From assembly GCA_010015655.1 (NCBI GenBank), contig ML976769.1, positions 62,001-126,000 of the forward strand: 64,000 nt of DNA, written 5' to 3'. Below the pieces are notes generated by a model. That model ran no database searches. It saw only the letters and a list, made by a program, of their open reading frames with translations, and was not told the origin of the DNA. How positions within the stretch are numbered: the stretch's first letter is position 1; every line of letters starts with the position of its first letter. This stretch comes from Bimuria novae-zelandiae CBS 107.79. Taxonomy: Eukaryota; Ascomycota; Dothideomycetes; Pleosporales; Didymosphaeriaceae. Below are positions 1-10,213 of the stretch, one piece after another. The translations under genes and the position numbers were made by a program.

Positions 1-1512
1 GATTATGCACTAAAGTAGTTTAGGCTATAACCTAGCTTTGTAGAAATAGTATAATACAGGATCTGAAATAATTCATATCTACAACAGGAGATAAGGAAGG
101 TAAAATCTTAAATATTTAAAATTAAACTATTACATACTCCTACTTTAACTCGAATTACTAAGGCTAATAATAAGTAACTAAATAAATATAAAATTACTAA
201 AATCTTAGTAAGGTTTAATACTATATTCTTCTATAATAACATAAACACGTACCTATTACGATACTTAGCTATACTTAATTTAAGTATAACCTACTATATC
301 TTTAAAGATATTAATTGCTTTATCTTATACTAGCCACCGGTGTTAGGAGACTTTATATAGGCAGCGAATATATAAATATAGATTAAAGAGGACGGGAGCG
401 TCTATCTTAATATATAAAGTATAAATAGTAATTAAATAATATAGCTAAATAATATTACTTACTACCCTAATCTACTCTATAACCTTATATTATTCCGGTT
501 ACTCCGGAGTTAAGGCCTTTAGTGGGATATAAAGGTAGACCTAATAACTCTAAAGAGAAGAGATAATACTATGCTAGCAGAACTTTAAGAGTTGCATAGA
601 TAGTAGGTGTTAGAATATAGGATAAGACTAGTAGGTAGTGCTCCTACCGATGCTGTGCACGCCACCCACAAGACTAATACACGCACTAAATAAAGAATGT
701 AGAAGGCAGATATATTAACCTGGTACTAATAACTAGGTTATCTAGGCCCTTAGGCTCTTAAACATCTCGTGTAGTAATTTAAGTAGGTAAGAATTAAAGG
801 TTTTCCTATAGTTAAATATAACGCCTGTAGTAAAGTAAAATTAAAATAGTAAATACGCTAGCAAACTAAGAATCTAATTAAAAGCCCTAGTAAGTAAGTC
901 GCAATTAACTTTTATAACTATAAAATAAATAGCTTAATAAGAGGAAAGAGCTAAATACTAATTACTAATTAATTTTTTAGCTTTATATAAAACTTCTACT
1001 TTAAGGATAACTATCTAGCACGTTTAATTATTAAACTACTTAAAACCTTTATATAGTTTATAGAAGTATAATACAACATTATAGTAAAAGTAATTAAGTC
1101 TAATAATAAAATCTTTTATATTAAGGTAAATATTAAGAAGTAGTGCGTAGCGCAAGGTATTAAGATTAAGCTTTTAGTACCTAATACTTAAGTATAAAAT
1201 AAAGGAGCTAAACGCTTAAAGAGTGTAATTAAGAAAAAAGCACGCGCGATGCGACTTAACTTTAACTTACTTTAGTAGATATAGCCTAAAATTACCTAAG
1301 CTATAGTCTACCTACATAATTAAATACTAAACTACGCTAATTAATAGCGATTTCTATATAAAGTACTCTTTATAATAGTAGCCTTTTAAAACGGCGTTAT
1401 CACTAAACTAAAAAGGCCTAATTAAGCTTACTTAAAAGTCTACAGCTGCAAGGCCTTTGCTATAACTAATAATACTAAACGTAGTAAAAGCAAGCTCTAT
1501 CGACTAGATCCT
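1..1512 (+). pseudogene. Element C gag tail, protease and integrase remnant
   Basis: This is the decayed first part of the visible gag-pol frame. It matches G base for base apart from C/T and G/A changes. The protease region lies near 270-420, where the core reads like LNL.T.YYIF followed by PP.LGDFI, so the catalytic D-S/T-G is lost (Asp and Ser replaced). The GAG-pre-integrase block (HLG.L..EHLVQQ type) is near 720-900 and the integrase core follows to 1512. The sequence breaks inside the integrase C-terminal part at the D insertion and continues at 6732. The many in-frame TAG codons correspond to Trp and Gln codons in G. No function is possible as it stands. Confidence 0.8.
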
Positions 1513-1517
1513 AAAAT

Positions 1518-1693
1518 TGTTAGATGTCACGTCTTAATGGATGTCCTAATGATTCGGGGGGTTGAATTAATGTATTAGGTTGTTCTGCCTGTCTACGGGG
1601 TTCCCTCGGCAGGTTCTGTGTGTTCTTAGTTAATCCCCGGCCTTTTTCGGGCTACCCCTGATCCTCCGAACTTGATATGCTTTTTATCTGACA
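1518..1693 (-). repeat. Element D 3' LTR
   Basis: 176 bp LTR with TG...CA ends, 97% identical to the copy at 6551-6726. Only TpG/TpA differences separate the two. The minus-strand polypurine tract abuts its right side. Confidence 0.95.
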
Positions 1694-1739
1694 CACCCCC
1701 TTAGCTTAGAGCCGTTCGAGCCATGGCCAAGGTTATCAG

Positions 1740-3470
1740 ACGAGGGTAAGGTTATTAAGCTAGTCTTAAATCTCCTCTAAAGGTGCTTTATTAGCTACCT
1801 TTTAATCCTTTACCTCCACCAGTCCTAGTTGCTTTAGGAAGTTCTGCTACTAATTTACTAAGAGTGCTTTAGTTAAGCCATTTATAATTATTTCTATGGA
1901 TTTAGTGTATTCTACCTTTATCCTTCCCCTAGTTACTTCCTGTTAGAGCTAGTAGTTATATATATTAACGTGTCGAAGCTTCGTATACAGCTTCGAGATC
2001 TCCTGCGTTACCAGCCAAATAGTTTACTAGTTGTCACATTAGATTATAATAGTAGGGCTAGGTAGCTTAACTTTTAGTTCCTCTATTAATCTTAATATAA
2101 AGATAGCTTCCTTTACGACTTGCGCCAGAGCAAGGAGCTTAGCTTCTATAGTTAATATAGTAATAGTGTCTTGTTTGCTTGCACGCTATGTAATAAGGCT
2201 ATTAAATAGCTTAATAGCGTAGCCTTGCGAGCTCTTACGGTCTAGAGTGTTATCCGTAAATAAAATATTACTTACTACCTATAAGGATTTGCCTCCTCTA
2301 AGTTAAAGTGTCTTCTACTTTATTTCGTTAAGGTATAGCAGGGCTTGGTTAGCCGCATAATAATATTCTAGACTAGGATTTAATAAGAATCTCGCTAGCC
2401 TTAAGGTTGCGAATATAATATCTAGTTAGGTACTAATAGCTATATATAGGAGTGATCCGATCTTACGTTAGTATTTATTAATCTTTATAAGCGAAGCCAG
2501 CCCTTCTCTCGGCTTAAGCTCCCCTATGCCTATTAGGGTGTCATATCGGATTGTTTGGTCATTAACCAGCTAGCTAATTTTATCACAGTATGTAGCCTAG
2601 GAGAGTTAAATAAGTCAGTTCTACTAATCTCTAATTACTTTAATTCTTAAGAACTATAGTAGGTCTTTTCTACCTGTTATTAAGTATTTCTTCCTAAGTT
2701 ATTCTATAACTTGCTAAGCTTAGCTAGCTTTGTCTTAGTAGTGCGTAATAATAATGTCGTCTACGTAAAAGAAGATAATAATACTATCCTTGATTATGCA
2801 GCATAGCTTATAGGGCATAGTCTAGAAACCGAACTTAATAAGCGTAGCTGTAAACTCTTTTTACTAAAGAAGTAGTAAGATTTGCAGTCTATAGAGTGCC
2901 TTCTAGACTTTAAGGACAGTACTAGGTTTTTAATATCCAGGCGGCATGCGCATGTAGACTTCTTAATCTAGTAATACGTGTATAAACGCGTTAGTAACAT
3001 TATATTATATAAGTTTAAGGTTATATTTAGCAGTAATTACTATAAGTAAGCGAAAGGATTTTCTAGCTAATGTTACTCCGTAGGTGTCCTGGGAGGTTAT
3101 ATTGCGTTATTAGTCTCCTCTAACTACTAGTCGCGCTTTGCACTTGATAAACTAGTAATATTTATTAAACTTATATACATACACCTACATGCAGTCTAGG
3201 ATTTATTAGCCTATTACCTTTACTGTCTTGTACGGTACTTCTATCCAGGATTAGGTAATTCTATAACTGTCTAGATGCGATTGCTACGCTTTCCGGAATA
3301 ATTCTCCTATTAGATGTTAGTTAAGGTCCGTTTTACAAGTAGGTAGCAGAAGTAACTATAATTAGTAAATCTTAACGCCCTTCGCTAGTAGTCTTTTTAT
3401 CTAGGCTTTATTAATCGTGTTTTTATTATGTTTTCCGACCCTTCCTGCTTTCGTTCCTGCCATGAAAGCT
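1740..3470 (-). pseudogene. Element D reverse transcriptase and RNase H remnant
   Basis: This is the C-terminal half of the Copia polyprotein, read on the minus strand. It encodes the RVT_2 reverse transcriptase followed by RNase H and would copy the retrotransposon RNA inside virus-like particles. The catalytic YVDD box is intact: IKDSIIIFFYVDD is encoded at about 2757-2800. The RNase H domain occupies roughly 1740-2330, and the conserved DRKSS-type segment is recognisable near 2230. Frame is kept throughout, but TAG and TAA stops at former Trp/Gln codons break it many times. It follows the linker at 3476-3790 in the same frame. Confidence 0.85.
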
Positions 3471-3475
3471 GCTGC

Positions 3476-3760
3476 CTAGGGGACTGTCTTAGATAAAGTA
3501 ATCTCGGGTAGGTTTATATTTTCCCCTATTATTAGCTGTGCTAGCAGAGCTGCAGGTAGTAGAGTTAAAGGTAGTGTTAGGTAGTAATCTCTAATCTTCC
3601 TTCCTCGATAGTAGCCCAGTGGGTCTACTTCGTCCTCTATAGGTGATTCGTTTTCTGCGACATTGTCTTCGTAGAATAATTCGGTTTCTGGTTGGTGCAC
3701 CAGTGGTGGTAGCTTAATTATCTTAATATATATAGCTATCTCGGCCAGCGTATTGTGCAT
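3476..3760 (-). pseudogene. Element D integrase-RT linker, longest open stretch
   Basis: A 94-codon open stretch of the gag-pol frame, not an independent gene. It begins MHNTLAEI (the family motif after the integrase C-terminus, compare LMHSTLDEI in F) and contains the acidic ELFYEDN segment. It then runs through DPLGYYRGRKIRDYYL, which recurs nearly unchanged in F (13050-13110). It ends at a TAG just before a stretch equivalent to WAAAFMAGT in the family. Its survival shows that frameshifts are rare in D. Confidence 0.8.
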
Positions 3761-3789
3761 AACGTTGTCTATTAGATCCTCTATCTTCC

Positions 3790-5230
3790 TGTTAAAGATT
3801 ATATTTTTATTAAATACGACGTCTCGCGTGCTGATGACCTTAGCCAGCGTTAGTATCTATATTTAGTAAATATTTAATAACCGGTATCTGATAAGGTATC
3901 TAATCCATGCTTTAGGGTCGAGTCGTTATAGTCTCGATTTTCTACAGTAGGTATTATTTATTATAGCGAATGCTTTGCATCCGTACGCCTTTAGGTAGGC
4001 TAAGTTTAGTTTCTTAATAGACGTAACGATCCTATTAGCTAGTAATACTCGTGTGAAGAATATCTTATATAGTATTTTCTAGTTATTCGTGTAGTTTGGC
4101 GTTCGATTATATAGATACACTCTAGCTCTTATAATTTTAGGCTAGAGTTCCTATAGAAGGTTTGCGTCCAGACGCATTGCGCAAGATTTTTCTTTATTCA
4201 CGCCCCTTAAGCGTTTAGTACCACTATTTTAAGCTTACGTATTTAGTGCTAAAGGCTTAATAATTATGCCTAGGCTTTTTAGCCACCGCTTGACTTTGGG
4301 TTTAACTGTAGTAATCTTATTATCCGTTTTAATAACTTTTGGAGTGATGTCATATTAGTTCTTAAAAAATCTAAAGAAGATTATTAATGTCTTAATAATT
4401 AACCTTGCCGTTCGGTTATCCGTGAAGTAGAAGTCCTATTAGAGACTAGAATATCTATTCGTAACGAGTATCTGGCTCTTCTCTTTATTAAACGATAGTG
4501 ATTTGTAGGTGTGAAAATTAATAGAAAGCCTTTTTATGGGTCCTTACTTATTAATCCTAGGTGCGCGGCTTATCTGCCTTCGCATCTTTGCTCTTCTACA
4601 TAAGTTACACTCTATTATTGTGATTCCCTTAACGCGCACCCCCTTAGCTCGCTGCACTAGGTGCTTGATTACGGCGGGTCCTGGATAACTGAGCCTTTTG
4701 TACTATAGGAGGGCTAATGCTCTTTAAGGTCGTCGTTGCGTTTAAGAATTATAGGAATGCGTATAGTGCGCTGCATGGTGCATAGGTTAGTGTTCTAATA
4801 CTTATTATCTATAAATTTTTGTAAGCTCTTTAATAGTTGTTCTATTTAGTCGCTTTAGGGCAGTGGGCTCTAATTAGGTATCTTACCAGAATCCCTTCTA
4901 CTTTAGCACTTGGAAGGAGACTAAGTTACATAGCATGTCTAGGCATATTACTACGTTATGTAGTACTAGTCTTTCAGCTCCCTGTTTGTGTTTTAGGTTT
5001 AAGATAATAGTTTTATATCCCTTTACCTAGATTTAAGTGTCGCCTGCCTATATAAAGTCGCCTTGTGTAGGTGGCTAATAGTTCTAAATCTAGTTAGGGT
5101 CGTTCGTGATGTGGCACGTCGAGCCCGAGTCAAGGATAAAAGAACGCCGAAGAGGATAGTTAAATTAGTCTATAGTAAAGGTCGCAGAATAGGCGGCTTA
5201 CACCTTTAAAATCTATCTTCTATTTAGTCA
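3790..5230 (-). pseudogene. Element D protease and integrase remnant
   Basis: Minus strand. The aspartic protease core survives intact: FILDSGSTCHITND is read at about 5095-5150, with the catalytic Asp-Ser-Gly present. This is better preserved than in C, G, E and A. The GAG-pre-integrase block with VRVKGI lies near 4620-4680, and the rve integrase core and C-terminal region span about 3800-4600. The block would cut the polyprotein and insert the cDNA. It is inactivated by dispersed TAG/TAA stops. It sits between gag (right) and the RT linker (left) in one frame. Confidence 0.8.
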
Positions 5231-6520
5231 CTAATTAGTGATCTCTGGAGTTAGGGTATAGGAATTCTTAAAGGATGGAGTCTTGGTTCTAGGTCTGCTT
5301 TAAGCTCTTAGTAGACTTTGAAAATTAGCATTGTGCTCTTGTTTTAGAGCAACGTATTTAGCTATTCTTAGGTTTAGCTCCTACTATTGTAGTGCTTTGT
5401 CTAGGTAGAGATAGAAGTATTCCCTAATAGGGTGTCTTATATTGCAGGCTAAATACTTGGCGGTTTTGTTAGTGCCTGCTTTAGCAGGTTTACCACGATT
5501 AGCGTCCGCTTTAGCGGAGTTACTACTACCTTATTAAGGGTTTAAAGAGCTTGAAGGTGCACGATCATTATCCTTTATACCTATACGTTAATATTAAGGT
5601 CTACCCTGTTTTGTACCCCGAGAGTTTCCTATTTTTATATATTAGGGATCCCCTTGCATGCTCTAGGCAGCTTAGCTACTTTTAGCAAGATAAGATAAGC
5701 CTTCCGTTGCGAACGCTGCCTTTTGGCTTTTATTTCGCGTTATTAGATAATTTAGTATTATATATTCTCGGAAACGTCCTATTATGTCCTTTTAGTCTAT
5801 GCTAGGTAGGTCCTTTCCATTTAATTAGAAGGTTGCAGCCTATACTAGAGCTATCTTGTTTACTACTAATATAAAGTCTACAGCTACAGGATTGAATTGT
5901 GTGGTATCAGACACGTTTAGTGTCTTGGCCTCTATTATGGCATGATCGTATTTAGTAAGCTATATGTCCTAGTTATTTACTATGCGTGGAGGCTTTAATA
6001 AGCTATGGTATCGCTGTCGCGCTTGCTCTTATTTAAACTTAGAGGTAACTCCTACTTTTGCTTTTAGCTTTATAATCTATTTTTTAATAGTAGTATCTAG
6101 GAGATAGTAAGTGCGTTGTAGATGCGGTGCTACTAATAACTAGATAAACACTACAATCTGCTGTAAACTTGCGACTTTAGTCTTGTACTTTATGTACTAC
6201 ATCTTGTATTTCTCTATCCGGAGTTTATAGAGGTCTAAATCCTCTTTGTAGCTCTTTGGTCCAGCGGACGAAAGTTTGGATAGTCTTAATAATAAGACGC
6301 TATCTAGAAGGGTTGCGGCTGGCGTATAGTCTGCCGTCTCGGGTAGCTCGGGCTCAAATGGCTCCGTGAGTAGGGTAATCGCTGAATCGGGGTTAACTTA
6401 CGCCTATATATTGTATGCGACGCAGCGGGCTTGTAGTTAGTTAAGCTAGCTACGGTATTTAGTGTTATTGCGAAGAATAATTATTCTGTTAGTTTAATTT
6501 AGGTTTTAGGTTGGTATTTT
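5230..6520 (-). pseudogene. Element D gag remnant
   Basis: Gag part of the D polyprotein, which would form the virus-like particle and bind RNA. A single CCHC zinc knuckle is visible near 5385-5450, read as C-N-I-R-H-P-I-R-E-Y with Tyr where the last Cys should be, a typical TGY-to-TAY RIP change. The N-terminal DUF4219/UBN2-like part lies at about 5700-6500 and is too decayed for a confident start codon. The next feature to the right is the primer-binding site at 6527-6550. Confidence 0.65.
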
Positions 6521-6526
6521 CGCTCT

Positions 6527-6550
6527 TGTTGAGGCAGTAAGACTCTTAAT
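6527..6550 (-). promoter_or_regulatory. Element D primer-binding site
   Basis: Plus strand reads GTTGAGGCAGTAAGACTCTTAAT directly against the 5' LTR. The same string, with G/A variants, abuts the 5' LTRs of F, G, I and E. It resembles the D-arm to anticodon-loop half of a tRNA with loop CTCTTAA. Confidence 0.7.
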
Positions 6551-6726
6551 TGTTAGATGTCACGTCTTAATAGATGTCCTGATAATTCGGGGGGTTAAAT
6601 TAATGTATTAGGTTGTTCTGCCTGTCTACGGGGTTCCCTCGGCAGGTTCTGTGTGTTCTTGGTTAATCCCCGGCCTTTTTCGGGCTACCCCTGATCCTCC
6701 GAACTTGATATGCTTTTTATCTGACA
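6551..6726 (-). repeat. Element D 5' LTR
   Basis: 176 bp partner of 1518-1693 with TG...CA ends. It is followed by the target duplicate AAAAT at 6727-6731, after which element C resumes. Confidence 0.95.
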
Positions 6727-6731
6727 AAAAT

Positions 6732-8142
6732 ATAAATAAGTTATTTAGTTAGCTATAGATTAACTAATATTTAGAGAATATAAATATCCTCTTTAGTAAA
6801 GATAATTAGTACTCGCGACATAATATTTAATAAAGATCTAATAGATAACCTTATCAACAGTATATTAGAAGAAATAGTAGTCTAAGTATAATTAGTAAAG
6901 TTACATCCCTTATTTTAATAAGAGTAAGCTACTAAGTCCTTTTTTAAGGATAAGGTAATTAGTAAAGCGCTAGAGGAAGAGGTTAAAGGAGCTCTTAAGT
7001 ATAAGTAAGATAGAAAAGTTAGATATAAATATTTAATATCTTTTTTAATACTACTACTAGTAATACCCCTTACATAATTAATAGTAGAAGGTAATTAAGA
7101 TAAACTACTTTAAATAATATAAATAAGGTAATTACGAACAAGCCCGTAGGCCGCAGCCTTTATAGCGGGCATTAAATCTAGTAGTAGCGGTAAATATAAA
7201 GGTAAGGCTCTTAATAAGGCGTAACTTTAACAAATAATTATATTAGGTAAGAAGCTATATTAAAGCGTGCTTTAAGAGGCACCTATATACTAAAGGAAGT
7301 TCGAAGATCACCCTCTTTATAATATATAGAGGGAAGCAGAACGATCCTATCTATAAAGCTATAAGGAAATAAAGTCTTAGAGTAAAGTTATAGTAGCTTT
7401 AGTAAAAGTAGCAGGCTATTAAATCCTTAACTATATATAGGTATATACCTATAAGTTTAATAAATACTATTAATTATAGAAATGCAAGGCAAGGCTAGTA
7501 GTATAGAGTAATTAATAATAGCACCTTACCTTATAAGAAACCTACGCTATAATACTTGCAGGATAATTCTTTCGCATGCTTATAGTAATTATAACTTAGT
7601 TTAACCTAGAGCTTATCTAACACGACGTTACTAACGCTTTTGTCCACGCAAAGCTCGATAGAGAAATCTACATGAGAATGTCCTGCGGCTACTCGCAAGC
7701 AGGCACAGTCCTCTAACTATATAAAGCACTCTATAGACTGCGCATATCTCTATTACTCTGGCAAAAAGAATTCACATTAACTCTTTATAATATAGGCTTT
7801 AAAACAGTGCCCTACGAGTCATGCTATCTAATTAAGGATAGTATTATTATCTTCTTCTATATAACTAACTTTATTATTATTTATAATAAATTATAAAAGC
7901 AAGCTGCTAAAGATACTTTAGTAAAAATAAGTACTAAATTTACACTTACTAGTAAAAATAATCTATAGTAGTTTCTAGGAGTTAAAATTATTAGAAACCG
8001 CCTAAATAGAAAGATCTAGCTTTTATAGGCCTTATACATTAACAAGATCTCGCGACTTATTAAGCAATATAAGATATAGTACGAAATACTTATAGTAGTA
8101 GTTAAACTACTCTCTTAAACTAGACTTGCTAGTAAGGCTAAA
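6732..8142 (+). pseudogene. Element C integrase end, linker and RT remnant
   Basis: Continuation of element C after D, collinear with G 24152-25560. The IN-RT linker is at 6740-7250 and the RT at about 7400-8140. The best-preserved stretch is HDVTNAFVHAKLDREIYMRM, read at 7620-7680, a conserved RVT_2 motif. The catalytic box has decayed to FYITN (from YVDD) near 7857-7872, so the RT is dead even apart from its stops. The frame is interrupted at 8148 by a solo LTR. Confidence 0.8.
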
Positions 8143-8147
8143 GTTAA

Positions 8148-8321
8148 TATCGCGGGAATTATCCCTTGTAGGTACCCTAATCGGAAGGATCCGGTGGAAC
8201 GGGCAAATATAACACTAAATGCTTAGTATAAATACTGCTCTTATAGTAACTTTTTATATATTACTGATCAATCAATTTGATCTCCGAACTATATACTATC
8301 CAGCTCGTTTTACCCTCCACA
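8148..8321 (-). repeat. Solo LTR of the element H family in C
   Basis: This 174 bp sequence has the same length and sequence family as the LTRs of H (30317-30490 and 37246-37419) but lies in inverse orientation. It is flanked by a 5 bp duplication GTTAA (8143-8147, 8322-8326). No internal domain is present, so it is a solo LTR left by recombination between the two LTRs of a former full element. Confidence 0.93.
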
Positions 8322-8326
8322 GTTAA

Positions 8327-9138
8327 TTAATACTAATAAAAGATAGGATTAATCCTCTACGCTATAGTAACTACGTCACTAAATATTACTTTTATAAGTT
8401 TTTAACGATTGTAATTCCTATCTAACTTAAGTAAAAAATACTAAGTAGTTACTAAATAAGTTCTCCTCCACCTTACTAATACTTAATTATTAGGTCTTTA
8501 GCTTAGGGGTGCAGATACTTTAAAAGTAGCAAACAATATATCTTTTACTAATAATACGCTTAATCGCAAGAGCTTATAGGAATATATTATTAAGTTATTT
8601 AGTAACATAATTACATAGAAAGCAAATAAGCAAGATACAGTTACTATATTAACTATAAAGGCTAAATTACTAGCCCTCTTACAGGTTGCTAAAGAGGCTC
8701 TATTTACATCCTAATTACTAAAGGAGCTAAAGATCAACCTTAGTAATTTCCTTATTATTATTAATTATAATAATTAGCAAATAATTTAATTTATTACTAA
8801 AGAGATCACTAAGCTGCAGACGAAGCTCTATAATATAAATATCTATAATTACTAGCTAAGACAAGAAGTCGCACTAGGGACGATTAAGGTAGACTATTAA
8901 TACTTAAAAGATATAGTTATAGCTAGACTTATAAAAGCCCTACTAGCTAATAAATAAAGCAAGTTTCTAGATAAACTAAGACTTGCAGAGATTAAGGATA
9001 AGATTACTAATAAAAAAGTTAACCTGCTTAAGCTAGAGTAAAAGATAGAGGCTTTTAAAACTAAACTATAAAAAATAAGTCTATCTACTTATTAACAAAT
9101 AGTCTCCAGCTTAAGGATAAGCCCAAGCTAAGGGAGTG
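8327..9138 (+). pseudogene. Element C RT end and RNase H remnant
   Basis: Last coding part of element C, collinear with G 25590-26390, covering the C-terminal RT segment and the RNase H domain (about 8480-8950). Stops and substitutions are dense. It ends at the polypurine region AGCCCAAGCTAAGGGAGTG (9121-9139), which primes plus-strand DNA synthesis next to the 3' LTR. Confidence 0.75.
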
Positions 9139-9331
9139 TGTCCGATTACATGGTCCCTTGCATTCTACAAGGTGGCTAGCGCACTTGTACCCTTGCATGA
9201 GATACATTCCACAATAAAGCAAGGGATGTCTTTATGGTTATATAGATGCTACCTCCCACAGCAGGAGAACGACGATCGAATTAATTAACAATCACTTTTC
9301 CATCTTATCAAGATTACCCTTTAATCTAACA
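9139..9331 (+). repeat. Element C 3' LTR
   Basis: 193 bp, starting TGTCCGATTACATGG and ending AATCTAACA. The start is shared with the LTRs of G and A and with the solo LTR at 19261, so they form one LTR superfamily, but the interior is its own. The partner LTR is outside the window. It carries unmutated CA dinucleotides and is clearly less RIPed than the coding part. Confidence 0.85.
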
Positions 9332-9974
9332 TAAGTAGTCCTATTTATAAAAGTAATTTAATTAAAGTTATGAGCGTTTTATATCGTATTTTATAGTAAT
9401 TTATAAGGCGAGATATTTTATTAATATATAAAACTTATAAGACCTAAATCCTTAGCTTAGTACGATCTCTAATTACTTTAACTCTTAGAAAGTACTATAG
9501 ATCCTTTTTACTAGTAAGGGTAAACTTAGCACTTATTTTTATAATAGCTACTTTTATAGCAGACTTATAATTCTTTTAATAAGCAATAATTATATTATTT
9601 ATATAAAAGAAAATAATAAGTCCTTCCTTAATAAGATAATAAGGCTTATGTAGGACTGCAGTAAACCCTATATCGCGGAGTGTAGTAGTAAACTCTCTCT
9701 ACCAAAGTAGGAGAGAGATGCGTAGTCCGTAGAGTACTTTGTGTAGTTAGAGGATTGTGCCTGCTCGCGAGTAGCCGCGAGGCATCCTTAAATAGATTTC
9801 TCTGTTAAGTTTTGCATAAATAAAGGCATTGGCAATATCGTACTATATTAGCTCTAGGTTAAAGCGTGCTGCTATTTCTGTAAGCATATAGAATAATTAT
9901 CTAGCTAGTGTTGCTATATAAGTATCTTATAAAGTAAGATATTACTATTAGTTGCCTTTTACTATTAATCTTAC
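9332..9974 (-). pseudogene. Element A RT remnant, distal part
   Basis: Minus-strand Copia RT that aligns with element E 51840-52500. The catalytic box reads FYINN (from YVDD), encoded near 9590-9620, after the family string LIKEGLIIFF. Element A's RNase H and 3' LTR must lie left of the window, beyond the insertion of C. The frame is cut at 9974 by F and continues at 15212. RIP is heavy. Confidence 0.8.
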
Positions 9975-10183
9975 TGTCAGATTATATGCAGTAGAGAACC
10001 TAGGCTAGAAGAGGTTAGGGGCTATTGCACATGACGCATAGACAGGAACTTTAAACAGGAGGCGTTAACCAGCTTTAGAAGACAAAACATCGAATCTATC
10101 AACATAATCACTTCTTCATCAGACCCCATACTGTGACATATAGACAATTATCATCTATCCTTAATAACCTAAAAAATCTAATA
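9975..10183 (+). repeat. Element F 5' LTR
   Basis: 209 bp, beginning TGTCAGATTATATG and ending AATCTAATA (CA mutated to TA). It pairs with 14998-15206. Confidence 0.95.
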
Positions 10184-10209
10184 ATTAAGAGTCTCACTGC
10201 CTTAACCAC
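10184..10209 (+). promoter_or_regulatory. Element F primer-binding site
   Basis: ATTAAGAGTCTCACTGCCTT and the following AACCAC directly abut the LTR. This is the least mutated copy of the site shared by D, G, I and E. Its reverse complement has a D-arm-like GGTTAAGGC followed by the anticodon-loop-like CTCTTAA. Confidence 0.75.
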
Positions 10210-10213
10210 TAAC

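Larger units (their letters stand above)
1518..6726 (-). mobile_element. Copia element D, complete, nested in C
   Basis: This 5209 bp minus-strand Copia is bounded by two 176 bp LTRs that begin TGTTAGATGT and end ATCTGACA on the plus strand. A target duplication AAAAT sits at 1513-1517 and 6727-6731. Removing the element rejoins element C's integrase exactly (compare G near 24150). Orientation follows from a polypurine tract next to the left LTR (AGCTAAGGGGGTGTG on the minus strand, 1694-1708) and a primer-binding site next to the right LTR. Order on the minus strand is gag, protease, integrase, RT, RNase H. The LTRs differ at 5 sites, all TG versus TA. Confidence 0.95.
1..9331 (+). mobile_element. 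Copia element C, left end outside window, interrupted
   Basis: Plus-strand Ty1/Copia LTR retrotransposon. The window opens just after its gag zinc-knuckle region, and the body then aligns collinearly with element G (22627 onward) through protease, integrase, RT and RNase H. The 3' LTR closes it at 9331. It is interrupted by element D (1518-6726) and by a solo LTR (8148-8321). Its RIP damage is heavier than G's, with TAG/TAA in every frame. The base after the 3' LTR resumes minus-strand Copia A, so C is an insertion in A; the expected target duplication is TAAGT (9332-9336), but the left partner lies outside the window. Confidence 0.85.
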
